Shown here: positions 45,676 through 55,086 of the stretch, in pieces
Layout: each line of letters starts with the position of its first letter
How positions within the stretch are numbered: the first letter of the stretch is position 1
Source of the DNA: Mesorhizobium_K quangtriensis
GTDB lineage: Bacteria; Pseudomonadota; Alphaproteobacteria; Rhizobiales; Rhizobiaceae
Assembly (NCBI RefSeq): GCF_040081925.1
Contig: NZ_JBEBMF010000003.1
Span: forward strand, 310,001 to 374,000
Reading direction: 5' to 3'
DNA: 64,000 bases
The notes under the pieces: model-generated
Told to the model about the DNA's origin: nothing
Seen by the model: only the letters and a program-made list of their open reading frames with translations
Databases searched by the model: none
Translations under genes and position numbers: made by a program

Positions 45676-46920
45676 TTAGCTCGGCCGCACCAGGATGTGC
45701 TTCTTCTTGCCGAGCGACAGCTTTATCGCGCCGTCCGCGTTGAGGTCCGCGTTCGTCACGAGGCGGCGTTCGTCTGAAACGGGCTGGTCGTTGAGCCGGA
45801 CGGCGCCGCCCTGCACATGACGCCGAGCTTCGCCGTTGGATGCCGCAAGCCCGGCATTCACGAACAGTGCGAGCACGCCGACGCCGGCGTCCAGCTGTGC
45901 GGCGTCGATCGCAACCGTTGGCAGCGTGTCGGCCGTGACGCCTTCCTCGAACGTCTTGCGCGCAGTCTCCGCAGCCTGCTCGGCAGCGGCGCGGCCGTGC
46001 AGCATCGCGGTAATTTCCGTGGCGAGCACCTTCTTCGCCTCGTTGATCTCCGCGCCGCCGAGCGCTGCCAGCCTTGCAACTTCATCTAGCGGCATGGTGG
46101 TGTAGAGCTTGAGGAAGCGCTCCACGTCGGCGTCCTCGGTGTTGCGCCAGTATTGCCAGAAATCGTAGACGCTCATCATCTCCGCGCTGAGCCACACCGC
46201 TCCGTTCGCGGTCTTGCCCATCTTCGCACCGGACGATGTCGTCAGCAGCGGCGAGGTCAGCGCGAAGAGCTGCGGCGTGTCCATGCGGTGGCCGAGGTCG
46301 ATGCCGTTGACGATGTTGCCCCACTGGTCTGAGCCGCCCATCTGCAGCCGCGTGCCGAAACGCTTGTTCAGCTCGACAAAATCGTAGGCCTGCAGGATCA
46401 TGTAGTTGAATTCGAGGAACGACAGCGACTGCTCTCGGTCGAGCCTCAGCTTCACGGAATCGAAGCTCAGCATCCGGTTGACGGAGAAGTGGCGGCCGAC
46501 GTCGCGCAGGAACTCGACATAGTTGATGCTCATCAGCCAGTCCGCGTTGTTGACCATCATCGCGCCCGCGTTGAAGTCGAGGTAGGGCGCGAAGTTGGCG
46601 CGGATGCCGACGAGATTGTTCTCGATATCCTGCGGTGTCAGCAGCTTGCGGGCCTCGTCCTTGAACGAAGGGTCGCCGATCATCGAGGTGCCGCCGCCCA
46701 TCAGCGCGATAGGCTTGTGGCCGGTCTTCTGCATCCAGTGCAGCATCATGATCTGGATCAGCGAACCGGCATGCAGGCTCTTGGCGGTCGCATCGAAGCC
46801 GATATAGGCGCTGACACTTTCCGTGCGGAAGAGTTCGTCCAGCCCGCTCTCGTCGGAGATCTGGTGGATGAAGCCGCGTTCGGAAATCGTGCGCAGGAAA
46901 TCGGACTTGAAGGCAGACAT
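45676..46920 (-). CDS. tyrS: Tyrosyl-tRNA synthetase
   Basis: This 414-residue class I synthetase charges tRNA-Tyr. The HIGH-type motif reads LHAGSLIQIMML (about 46-57), as in related alphaproteobacteria. It shows QMGGSDQWGNIVNGIDLGHR (about 195-214) and the KMSKS-type motif AKMGKT. A C-terminal S4-like RNA-binding domain holds NGEARRHVQGGAVRLND. The start ATG 46920 (MSAFKSDFLRTISERG) fits the family; the frame is open up to 46959. It is divergent from anmK. Confidence 0.96.
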   Translation of the reverse strand: MSAFKSDFLRTISERGFIHQISDESGLDELFRTESVSAYIGFDATAKSLHAGSLIQIMMLHWMQKTGHKPIALMGGGTSMIGDPSFKDEARKLLTPQDIENNLVGIRANFAPYLDFNAGAMMVNNADWLMSINYVEFLRDVGRHFSVNRMLSFDSVKLRLDREQSLSFLEFNYMILQAYDFVELNKRFGTRLQMGGSDQWGNIVNGIDLGHRMDTPQLFALTSPLLTTSSGAKMGKTANGAVWLSAEMMSVYDFWQYWRNTEDADVERFLKLYTTMPLDEVARLAALGGAEINEAKKVLATEITAMLHGRAAAEQAAETARKTFEEGVTADTLPTVAIDAAQLDAGVGVLALFVNAGLAASNGEARRHVQGGAVRLNDQPVSDERRLVTNADLNADGAIKLSLGKKKHILVRPS

Positions 46921-47020
46921 AATTCTTATTCCCAGGAGACGCCTTGCGGCGCGCCGCATGGCAAGTTTGGTCGCGGGCGTTTAGCATCCCGCGACGGTGA
47001 ATCACAAGGATGCCCTCTCA

Positions 47021-48154
47021 ATGACAGTCCTGCGCGCGGTCGGCCTGATGAGCGGCACGTCGATGGACGGCATCGATGTGGCGGCGCTGGAGACGGATGG
47101 CGAGACGTTTTCGATAACCGGCCCGTCTCTGTCGGTGGCCTATGACGCGGCGTTCCGCAAGCGCATCGAGGCCGGTCTGGAGACGGCGAAGACGATCGTG
47201 TCGCGCGACGAGCGGCCGGGCGATCTCGCCGAGCTCGAACGCGAGCTGACGCTTCGCCATGCGCAGGCCGTTCGCGACTTCCTGGAGATCGCCGGACCCC
47301 AGTGGCAGCATCCCGATATCATCGGCTTCCACGGACAGACAGTGCTGCATCGTCCCCAACACGGCCTCACGGTGCAACTCGGTGACGGCGCGTTGCTCGC
47401 GTCGGAGACCGGCTTCGATGTCGTGCATGACATGCGTGCCAACGACATGCGGCACGGCGGGCAGGGCGCTCCGCTCGTTCCCGCTTATCACGCCGCGCGC
47501 GCCCGCTCGCTCGCGCCGGAATTCGCAGCCGGCTTTCCGATCGTCTTCGTCAACATCGGCGGCATATCGAACATCACATACGTGCCGCGCGACGGCGATC
47601 CGATGGCCTTCGACACAGGTCCCGGCAATGGTCTGATCGACCAGTGGGTGTCGCGCGAGGGAGGTGTTGCCTTCGACGCCGACGGCGCGATCGCCAGCAA
47701 GGGCGTCGCCGATCGCGCGCTCGTCGCGCGCTATCTCGACAATTCGTTTTTCGCGAAGGCGCCGCCGAAGTCTCTCGACCGGAGCGACTTCACGCTCGCC
47801 ATCATGCAAGACGTCTCGCTCGCCGATGGTGCGCGCACATTGGCTGCGGTGTCGGCGCAGGCAATCCTCAAGTCGATCGATCATCTGCCAGGCAGGCCGA
47901 CGCTTTGGATCCTGTGCGGCGGCGGTCGCAAGAATCCGCACATCGTCGGCGACCTTCGCGCCGGTGCCATGGCCCACGATGCGAAGGTGGTAGTGGCGGA
48001 GGACGTCGGATTGGACGGGGATGCGACCGAGGCGGAGGCATGGGCCTTCCTTGCCGTTCGCTCGCTGAAATCGCTGCCGCTGACGTTCCCGGGCACGACG
48101 GGATGCGAATTTCCAGTTACTGGCGGTGTACTGAATAAAGCAAAAGGCGCGTAG
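47021..48154 (+). CDS. anmK: Anhydro-N-acetylmuramic acid kinase
   Basis: This 377-residue ASKHA-fold kinase opens and phosphorylates 1,6-anhydro-MurNAc to MurNAc-6-phosphate in cell-wall recycling. It shows the family's N-terminal GLMSGTSMDGIDVAALE (about 8-24), GFHGQTVLHRP, VNIGGISNITYVP and FDTGPGNGLID, plus LWILCGGGRKNPHI near the end. I chose ATG 47021 because AAGGATG lies upstream; GTG 46997 is in frame but has no ribosome site. It is divergent from tyrS, an arrangement I know from related genomes. Confidence 0.94.
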   Translation: MTVLRAVGLMSGTSMDGIDVAALETDGETFSITGPSLSVAYDAAFRKRIEAGLETAKTIVSRDERPGDLAELERELTLRHAQAVRDFLEIAGPQWQHPDIIGFHGQTVLHRPQHGLTVQLGDGALLASETGFDVVHDMRANDMRHGGQGAPLVPAYHAARARSLAPEFAAGFPIVFVNIGGISNITYVPRDGDPMAFDTGPGNGLIDQWVSREGGVAFDADGAIASKGVADRALVARYLDNSFFAKAPPKSLDRSDFTLAIMQDVSLADGARTLAAVSAQAILKSIDHLPGRPTLWILCGGGRKNPHIVGDLRAGAMAHDAKVVVAEDVGLDGDATEAEAWAFLAVRSLKSLPLTFPGTTGCEFPVTGGVLNKAKGA

Positions 48155-48171
48155 TAGAACCACGCGCCTTT
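48143..48171. terminator. Hairpin at the end of anmK
   Basis: The perfect 10-bp inverted repeat AAAGGCGCGT (48143-48152) and ACGCGCCTTT (48162-48171) has a 9-nt loop and overlaps the anmK stop codon. On the plus strand it ends in TTT, and on the minus strand TTTT follows, so it may act in both directions. Confidence 0.6.
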
Positions 48172-48173
48172 AA

Positions 48174-48198
48174 AGAACGAAGCAGTCTGAACTGCTTC
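48174..48198 (-). terminator. Hairpin after the H1-like gene
   Basis: The 8-bp inverted repeat GAAGCAGT (48179-48186) and ACTGCTTC (48191-48198) has a 4-nt loop, just past the stop of the H1-like gene. On the minus strand it is followed by GTTCTTTA. It fits a factor-independent terminator. Confidence 0.6.
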
Positions 48199-48202
48199 GA
48201 GC

Positions 48203-48577
48203 TTACTTCTTGGCCGGAGCCTTCTTCGCAGGTGCCTTCTTGGCAGCAGGCTTTGCAGCAGCAGCCTTCGCAGGAGCCTTCTTCGCGGCGGGCTTGGCAG
48301 CAGCCTTGGCCGGAGCCTTCTTTGCAGCCGGCTTTGCAGCCGCTTTTGCCGGAGCCTTCGCTGCGGGCTTGGCAGCAGCCTTGGCAGCCGGTTTTGCCGC
48401 AGCCTTGGCAGCGGGTTTTGCAGCCGGCTTCTTGGCGGCGGGCTTGGCCGTCGCTTTTGCCGCAGGCTTAGCGGCAGCTTTCGCAGCGGGCTTCTTGGCG
48501 GCGGGTTTGGCCGTCGCTTTTGGAGCCGCAGCTTTCGCCGCCATGGCAGGCTTCTTCGTCTTGTCAGTCTTGCTCAC
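48203..48577 (-). CDS. Histone H1-like Lys/Ala/Pro-rich DNA-binding protein
   Basis: This protein of 124 residues is made almost only of Lys, Ala and Pro. After a short head (MSKTDKTKKPAMAAKAAAPK) it consists of tandem units such as AKPAAKK, AKAAAKP and KKAPAK up to the last residue. This is the composition of bacterial H1-like/AlgP-like proteins that bind DNA without a folded core. The DNA is equally repetitive (15-30 bp units), so length probably varies between strains. The plus-strand Ala/Gly/Phe-rich frame across it is a shadow. A promoter would lie in the 167-bp gap before 48745. Confidence 0.82.
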   Translation of the reverse strand: MSKTDKTKKPAMAAKAAAPKATAKPAAKKPAAKAAAKPAAKATAKPAAKKPAAKPAAKAAAKPAAKAAAKPAAKAPAKAAAKPAAKKAPAKAAAKPAAKKAPAKAAAAKPAAKKAPAKKAPAKK

Positions 48578-48744
48578 GTGAATTCCCCCTCGTCTAGGGA
48601 TTGTGATTCGTCACATTCGGAGCCTGACACGCAGTAAGTCGGCTGTCGAGTATCTGTGAAGAGTGCAGCAAAACTTTCCACCACGACTCTGTCGTAGAAG
48701 ACACACCAGTCGTGTTGGAATTTTCCGAAGTGAAGTTGCTGCGA

Positions 48745-49419
48745 TCAGCGCAGACGTTTCGGTCTCGGATCGGAGAGCTCGCCGGCCAGTCTGCGATCGA
48801 GATAGTCGGCGCATTCGTCGAGCAGCAGTTCGGAGTCGTTCGAGAAGAAATGGTTCGCGCCCGACAGAGTCTTCTGCGTGATCGTGATGCCCTTCTGCGT
48901 GTGCAGTTTGTCGACTAGCACCTGCACGTCCTTCGGCGGCGCGACTTTGTCGGCGTCACCGTGGATGATGAGACCCGACGACGGACACGGAGCGAGGAAA
49001 GAGAAGTCGTATGTGTTCGGCTGCGGCGCGATCGATATGAAACCTTCGATCTCGGGACGACGCATCAGGAGCTGCATGCCGATCCACGCGCCGAACGAAT
49101 AGCCTGCCACCCAGCACGTCTTCGAGTCCGGATGCAGCGACTGGATCCAGTCGAGCGCAGCGGCCGCGTCGGAGAGTTCTCCGGTGCCGTGGTCGAACTC
49201 GCCCTGGCTGCGGCCGATGCCGCGGAAATTGAATCGGAGCGTCGTGAAGTTCCGCTTCTGGAACATGTAGAACAGGTCGTAGACGATCTTGTTGTTCATC
49301 GTCCCGCCGAACTGCGGATGCGGATGAAGGATGATTGCGATCGGCGCGCTCTTTTCCGTGGACGGTTGATACCGACCTTCAAGACGACCAGCCGGACCCG
49401 CGAAAATCACCTCAGGCAT
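48745..49419 (-). CDS. Alpha/beta hydrolase (dienelactone-hydrolase-like)
   Basis: This 224-residue alpha/beta hydrolase has an oxyanion segment ILHPHPQFGGTMNN (about 30-43), FRGIGRSQGEFDHG, the nucleophile elbow AGYSFGAWIG (about 105-114), the acid in IIHGDADKVAPP (about 150-161) and the catalytic histidine in GANHFF (about 184-189). The family is a conserved proteobacterial hydrolase without a proven substrate. The gene is divergent from the SUF operon; a 279-bp gap between them holds the operon's upstream region. Confidence 0.85.
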   Translation of the reverse strand: MPEVIFAGPAGRLEGRYQPSTEKSAPIAIILHPHPQFGGTMNNKIVYDLFYMFQKRNFTTLRFNFRGIGRSQGEFDHGTGELSDAAAALDWIQSLHPDSKTCWVAGYSFGAWIGMQLLMRRPEIEGFISIAPQPNTYDFSFLAPCPSSGLIIHGDADKVAPPKDVQVLVDKLHTQKGITITQKTLSGANHFFSNDSELLLDECADYLDRRLAGELSDPRPKRLR

Positions 49420-49522
49420 AAGAACTCCATCACCCTGTCTACCGCCGGCTGGCTCAATTCCACCACGGCCTTGACGCAGGACTTTCGCCTACATAGAACC
49501 TAGTTTAGAATTGTTCAAAAGT

Positions 49523-49539
49523 GGGTGGCGTATCCACCC
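49523..49539. other. Hairpin upstream of the SUF operon
   Basis: GGGTGG (49523-49528) and CCACCC (49534-49539) form a 6-bp stem with a 5-nt loop in the gap between the divergent hydrolase and the SUF operon. No T run follows. The role is unknown. Confidence 0.4.
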
Positions 49540-49644
49540 GGGCCGGCAAAGCGCGTAAATAGGACGGCTGCCCTTGCAAATTCAAGGAAATAACGCGCCT
49601 ACCCAGAGAATGCGGAATCCGGGTCCCAGACCCAGCCAACGAAT

Positions 49645-49675
49645 ACCCCAGGTAACGAACACCCAGGTAACGACT
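49645..49675. repeat. 15-bp tandem repeats just upstream of the SUF operon
   Basis: CCAGGTAACGA occurs at 49648-49658 and again at 49663-49673, a 15-bp period. A weaker related unit (CCAACGAATAC) precedes it and CCTAGGAGACGAAC follows. The block ends at the ribosome site of the cysteine desulfurase gene, so it lies in the leader or promoter of the operon. It could be an operator or only slippage. Confidence 0.5.
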
Positions 49676-49698
49676 ACCCTAGGAGACGAACTGAGCGA

Positions 49699-50853
49699 AT
49701 GACCGGGCATCGCGCCTATCTTGATTACAATGCGAGCGCACCGCTTCTGGCGGAAGCGCGCGCGGCGATGCTTGCCGCGCTGGATGGTTTCGCCAACCCA
49801 TCGTCCGTCCACAACGAAGGCCGCAACAAGCGCCGCATCGTCGAGGACGCGCGTCGCGACATCGCCGCGCTGGTCAACACGAAGCCCGACCACGTCGTCT
49901 TCACCTCTGGCGCCACCGAGGCAGCCTCCACCTTGCTCACGTCAGACTGGAAGATGGGACGCGGCGACGTGCGCATGTCGAAGCTCTATGTTTCGGCCGC
50001 CGATCATCCCTGCCTGCTGAACGGCGGCCGTTTCGCGCCTGAGCGCGTCATGCGCATCGGTGTCGATGCTGCCGGCCTTTGCGATCTTCCCGCACTGACC
50101 GCCGCGCTCGCCGCGCATGATCGTGAAGAGGGGCTGCCGCTCGTCGCCATCCATCTCGCCAACAACGAGACCGGAGTGATCCAGCCGGTGCGTGAAATTT
50201 CCGCGATCGTGAAAGCGGCAGGCGGTGTCCTCGTACTCGACGCCGTGCAGGCGGCAGGTCGCATCCCGCTCGATCTCGCCGACGGCGTTGCCGACTATCT
50301 CATTCTCTCCGCGCACAAGATTGGTGGGCCGACCGGCGTCGGCGCATTCGCGGCCGCGTCCGACCTGATGATGCCGAAGCCTCTCGTCACTGGTGGTGGG
50401 CAGGAGAGGGGCCATCGCGCCGGCACCGAAAATCTTTCCGGCATCGCCGGCTTCGGCGCGGCTGCGCGCATCGCGCGAGGGGGTCATATATATAAGGACG
50501 AGATCGCGGCCATGCGGGACCGAATCGAGTCGACGATCCTGGCGCTTGCGCCTGACGCGGAAATTTTCGGACGCGGCGTGCCGCGACTTGCCAATACGGT
50601 CTTCTTTGCCATACCCGGCCTCAAGGCCGAGACGGCGCAGATCGGATTCGATCTCGCGGGCGTTGCGGTGTCCGCCGGTTCGGCCTGCTCGTCGGGCAGG
50701 GCCGGACCGAGCCACGTCCTGAAGGCGATGGGCCGAGACGGCGAGGGCGGGCTACGGGTCTCCATCGGTCGCGGCACGACGTCGAAGGACATAGAGCTCT
50801 TCGCATCGGCGCTGACTGGAATTCTGGCGCGCCGCGCCAACAGGGCGGCCTGA
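49699..50853 (+). CDS. Cysteine desulfurase, NifS/IscS type, first gene of SUF operon
   Basis: This 384-residue PLP enzyme takes sulfur from cysteine for Fe-S cluster assembly. It shows YLDYNASAPL (about 7-16), TSGATEAA, the substrate loop HLANNETGVIQP, the PLP lysine in LILSAHKIGGPTGVGAF and the active-site cysteine loop SAGSACSSGRAGPSHVLKAMG (about 319). The cysteine loop is of the NifS/IscS (group I) form, unlike the second desulfurase of this operon (sufS, 55464). GGAGACG lies upstream of ATG 49699. No Rrf2/IscR-type regulator gene is present between it and the hydrolase, where related genomes often have one. Confidence 0.9.
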   Translation: MTGHRAYLDYNASAPLLAEARAAMLAALDGFANPSSVHNEGRNKRRIVEDARRDIAALVNTKPDHVVFTSGATEAASTLLTSDWKMGRGDVRMSKLYVSAADHPCLLNGGRFAPERVMRIGVDAAGLCDLPALTAALAAHDREEGLPLVAIHLANNETGVIQPVREISAIVKAAGGVLVLDAVQAAGRIPLDLADGVADYLILSAHKIGGPTGVGAFAAASDLMMPKPLVTGGGQERGHRAGTENLSGIAGFGAAARIARGGHIYKDEIAAMRDRIESTILALAPDAEIFGRGVPRLANTVFFAIPGLKAETAQIGFDLAGVAVSAGSACSSGRAGPSHVLKAMGRDGEGGLRVSIGRGTTSKDIELFASALTGILARRANRAA

Positions 50854-50972
50854 CGGCTGCCGGGACTTCCATTTGCGGAAAGGTGCCATGCCGTTCCGCC
50901 GGGTGATTTCCGTGAAGGAACACCCTATATGAGCCTTGCGTCGCCGGCTGGCGGCGTCACGACTTGAGAACT

Positions 50973-50991
50973 GCCGGGCCTTTAACCCGGC
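50973..50991 (+). promoter_or_regulatory. Hairpin in the sufB leader
   Basis: GCCGGG (50973-50978) and CCCGGC (50986-50991) form a 6-bp GC stem with a 7-nt loop, 19 nt before the sufB start. It may modulate sufB expression relative to the desulfurase gene, or be a remnant terminator. No T run follows. Confidence 0.4.
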
Positions 50992-51010
50992 GAGGATTGG
51001 AGAGTGTGAT

Positions 51011-52530
<1,520 letters not shown>

Positions 52531-52531
<1 letters not shown>

Positions 52532-52854
52532 TGGTCGATTTCGCCAAGACAATCAACGCGAAAACGCCGGAGGAATTCCGTGATCGCATGGTTGCGCTTG
52601 GCGCCAACCCGATCGAGACGATTAAGGAAGTGCGTCGTCGCTTTGGACTTGAGCTGGAGCCAGCGCGAGAGTTGGTCGTGACGCCACATGAGATAGACGT
52701 CTTTCTCCGGGCAAATCTCGAACGCGGCGTTGAACGTGTTGGAGCGAAGAGGCTGCTGCAACATGTCTATGGTTGCGCCGGTATTGATGCGATCCGCCTC
52801 GTCGATGAAAGCGGTCTTTGGCCGATTTCACTTTCGAGAGGGGATCGGAATTAG
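52531..52854 (+). CDS. Hypothetical protein inserted behind sufB, L7/L12-C-like segment
   Basis: This is a 107-residue cytoplasmic protein. Its ATG shares a base with the sufB stop (TGATG), and the ribosome site is the GGAGGG inside sufB's last codons, so it is translationally coupled. Residues about 27-52 (PIETIKEVRRRFGLELEPAR) resemble the IK-VR-x3-GL-L-x2-A-LV pattern of ribosomal protein L7/L12's C-terminal domain; the rest is not recognised. No SUF operon that I know has this gene. Its last codons overlap, in another frame, a copy of sufB's final ten codons. I infer recent acquisition. Its function is unknown. Confidence 0.7.
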
Positions 52855-52876
52855 TTTGGAAGGTAGCGTGGGATGA
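52844..52876 (+). repeat. sufB 3' end, copy 2 (recoded, displaced)
   Basis: Read in the frame starting at 52844, this codes IGISLEGSVG and TGA, the same eleven codons as the end of sufB. Seven codons differ by silent changes only, including TCG versus AGC for serine, which needs several base changes. No start or upstream part of sufB is present here, so it is non-coding now. It looks like the tail of a related sufB displaced by insertion of the gene at 52531. Confidence 0.85.
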
Positions 52877-52890
52877 TGCCTATTGTGGCC

Positions 52891-53037
52891 GTCATTCCGG
52901 GGCCGCGCAGCGGAACCCGGAATCCAGAGCGTCGATAGTAAAATGGAATGCCCATCCGAAGGAATTCGGATGCAGTTGTAGATTGACCAGGGCCAGTGCT
53001 CTGGATTCCGGGTTCCGCTTCGCGGCCCCGGAATGAC
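52891..53037. repeat. 147-bp palindromic intergenic repeat element
   Basis: Left arm 52891-52930 and right arm 52998-53037 are 40-bp inverted repeats with 39 matches. They start GTCATTCCGGGGCCGCG and end in the CCCCGGAATGAC form, around a 67-bp centre. This is the form of the RIME-like palindromic repeats common in Rhizobiales genomes. It codes no transposase. It sits inside the SUF operon between the inserted gene and sufC, and its RNA would fold into a long hairpin between sufB and sufCD. Confidence 0.85.
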
Positions 53038-53057
53038 GGAAGAAAGAGACGAAACGA

Positions 53058-53813
53058 ATGCTTGAAATCAGAAACCTCCACGCGAAGATCGCGGACACCG
53101 ACACGGAAATCATCCGCGGCCTGAACCTCACCGTGAAAGCCGGCGAGGTCGCCGCCATCATGGGGCCGAACGGCTCGGGCAAGTCGACGCTGTCCTACAT
53201 CCTTGCCGGCCGCGAGGACTACGAGGTCACCGAGGGCGACATCCTCTACAACGGCGAGTCGATCCTCGACCTCGATCCGGCCGAGCGCGCCGCCAAGGGC
53301 ATCTTCCTCGCCTTCCAGTACCCGATGGAGATACCGGGCGTGGCGACGATGGAATTCCTGAAGGTCGCGATGAATGCGCAGCGCAAGGCGCGCGGCGAGG
53401 AGCCGCTTTCGGTTCCTGACTTCATCAAGCGCGTGAAGCAGGCCTCCGGCGAGCTCTCCATGGACATGGCGATGCTGAAGCGTCCGCTCAATGTCGGTTT
53501 CTCCGGCGGCGAGAAGAAGCGCGCCGAGATCCTGCAGATGAAGCTGCTCGAACCGTCGCTGTGCGTGCTCGACGAAACCGACTCCGGCCTCGACATCGAT
53601 GCGCTGAAGATCGTGTCCGACGGTGTCAACGCGCTGCGTTCGCCCGACCGCGCCTTCGTCGTCATCACCCACTACCAGCGCCTGCTCGAGCACATCGTGC
53701 CTGATAGCGTCCACGTCCTCTATAAGGGCCAGGTCATCAAGACCGGCGACAAGAGCCTCGCGTTCGAGCTTGAAGAGAACGGCTACGCCGGCGTGATCGG
53801 AGAGGCGGCCTGA
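53058..53813 (+). CDS. sufC: Fe-S cluster assembly ATPase SufC
   Basis: This 251-residue ABC-type ATPase of the SufBC2D complex has Walker A GPNGSGKST (about 36-44), signature FSGGEKKRAEIL (about 149-160) and Walker B LCVLDETDSGLD (about 168-179), all intact. It begins LEIRNLHAKIADTDTEIIRG. ATG 53058 lies 20 nt after the palindromic element, with AAGAAAGAG as ribosome site. It overlaps nothing; sufD follows 4 nt later. Confidence 0.95.
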   Translation: MLEIRNLHAKIADTDTEIIRGLNLTVKAGEVAAIMGPNGSGKSTLSYILAGREDYEVTEGDILYNGESILDLDPAERAAKGIFLAFQYPMEIPGVATMEFLKVAMNAQRKARGEEPLSVPDFIKRVKQASGELSMDMAMLKRPLNVGFSGGEKKRAEILQMKLLEPSLCVLDETDSGLDIDALKIVSDGVNALRSPDRAFVVITHYQRLLEHIVPDSVHVLYKGQVIKTGDKSLAFELEENGYAGVIGEAA

Positions 53814-53817
53814 ACCG

Positions 53818-55086
53818 ATGAACGTCCACGCCCAACCCCAGCTCACGCCGGCCGAGACCGCGCTGGTCGACGCCTTCGGCGAGCGGCTGTCGCTGCTTCC
53901 CGGCGATGGCGCGGTCATGGTCCGCCGCGACGACGCCATCGAGCAGATCAAGGCAGGCCTGCCGACCAAGCGAGTCGAGTCCTGGCACTACACAGACCTG
54001 CGCCGCCTGCTGACATCGGTCCCGGCCTTTGATGAAACCGCAAAGGCCAAGGCAGTCCAGCCGTTGCTGAAGGGCTCGGCGGTTTTCGCCGTACTGAACG
54101 GCGTGGCCTCCGACAAGACCGAGATGGTCGAGGGCGTCACGGTCCAGCGCGTCGCCGACAAGCTCATTGACGGAAGCTTCGCCGAAGCGCTCGCGCCCCT
54201 CGGCGATGACGATGCGATCGGCGCGCTGAACTCCGCCTTCGCCGCCGACGGCTATTTCGTCGATATCGCCGATGGCACGCAGCTCGCAGACCCCATCGAA
54301 CTGCAGAACGTGCAGGCGGGTGGACAGGTGCATGTGCGCCTGCCGGTGCGCGTTGGCAATGCCGCAAAGGCTGTCGTCGTGGAACGACAGACCGGAACCG
54401 GCGAGGCCTTCGCGACGTCGGTTGCCAATGTCACGGTCGGCGACGGCGCCGAGCTTGTCTGGCTGATCGTGCAGGAGCAGCCGGATGGCGCGACCTATCT
54501 CGGTCAGTTCAACGCCTGGATCGGCAAGGACGCCAAGCTCACCGTCTTCGTCATGAACGCCGGCGGCAAGCTCGTGCGGCAGGAAATCAATGTTGCTGCC
54601 AAGGGTGAGGGCTCGACCTTCACGCTGCGCGGCATCAACCTGCTGGCCGGGGACACGCATACCGACGTCACAATGGTGCTCGACCACGCCGTGCCGCACA
54701 CCGAGTCGACGGAAGTCATCCGCAACGTCGTCACCGGCAAGGCGCGCGGCGTCTTCCAGGGCCGCATCAACGTGCACCAGTATGCCCAGAAGACCGATGC
54801 GAAGATGGCCTGCAACACGCTGTTGCTGTCCGACGACGGCGAGTTCTCGACCAAGCCGGAACTCGAGATTTTCGCCGACGACGTCCAGTGCGGCCACGGC
54901 GCGACCGTCACCGAGATCGACCGCAACCATCTCTTCTATCTGATGGCGCGCGGTGTCGAGGAAAAGACATCGCGGGGCCTTCTGGTGAAAGCTTTCGTCG
55001 CCGAGGTTATCGAGGAACTGGAAGACGAGGCCATCGTCGAGGCGCTGGAAGCGCGTCTGGACGCATGGTTTGCGGAACATGGCTAG
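53818..55086 (+). CDS. sufD: Fe-S cluster assembly protein SufD
   Basis: This 422-residue scaffold partner of SufB and SufC has the N-terminal helical part with RVESWHYTDLRRLL (about 54-67), the beta-helix core and a C-terminal end with FADDVQCGHGATVTEIDRNHLFYLM (starting about 350) and GLLVKAFVAEVIEEL. It lies 4 nt after sufC. Its stop overlaps the start of a VOC-family gene by 8 nt (ATGGCTAG), an unusual junction mirrored at the start of sufS. Confidence 0.95.
   Translation: MNVHAQPQLTPAETALVDAFGERLSLLPGDGAVMVRRDDAIEQIKAGLPTKRVESWHYTDLRRLLTSVPAFDETAKAKAVQPLLKGSAVFAVLNGVASDKTEMVEGVTVQRVADKLIDGSFAEALAPLGDDDAIGALNSAFAADGYFVDIADGTQLADPIELQNVQAGGQVHVRLPVRVGNAAKAVVVERQTGTGEAFATSVANVTVGDGAELVWLIVQEQPDGATYLGQFNAWIGKDAKLTVFVMNAGGKLVRQEINVAAKGEGSTFTLRGINLLAGDTHTDVTMVLDHAVPHTESTEVIRNVVTGKARGVFQGRINVHQYAQKTDAKMACNTLLLSDDGEFSTKPELEIFADDVQCGHGATVTEIDRNHLFYLMARGVEEKTSRGLLVKAFVAEVIEELEDEAIVEALEARLDAWFAEHG

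Noticed and set aside
45676..46920. HAGS in place of HIGH in TyrS as a damaged active site
   Set aside because: I recall the same variant in related alphaproteobacterial TyrS, so it is a lineage feature rather than a defect.
48232..48471. Gln/Pro-rich and Ala/Phe-rich plus-strand frames over the H1-like gene
   Set aside because: They are products of the repeat DNA read on the other strand; the minus-strand Lys/Ala/Pro-rich protein matches a known type.
49645..49675. 15-bp repeats as a CRISPR or integron feature
   Set aside because: Too short and without spacers; no cas or integrase gene.
52891..53037. Palindromic repeat as an insertion sequence
   Set aside because: Only 147 bp with no transposase frame and no clear target duplication; it fits a non-autonomous palindromic repeat.
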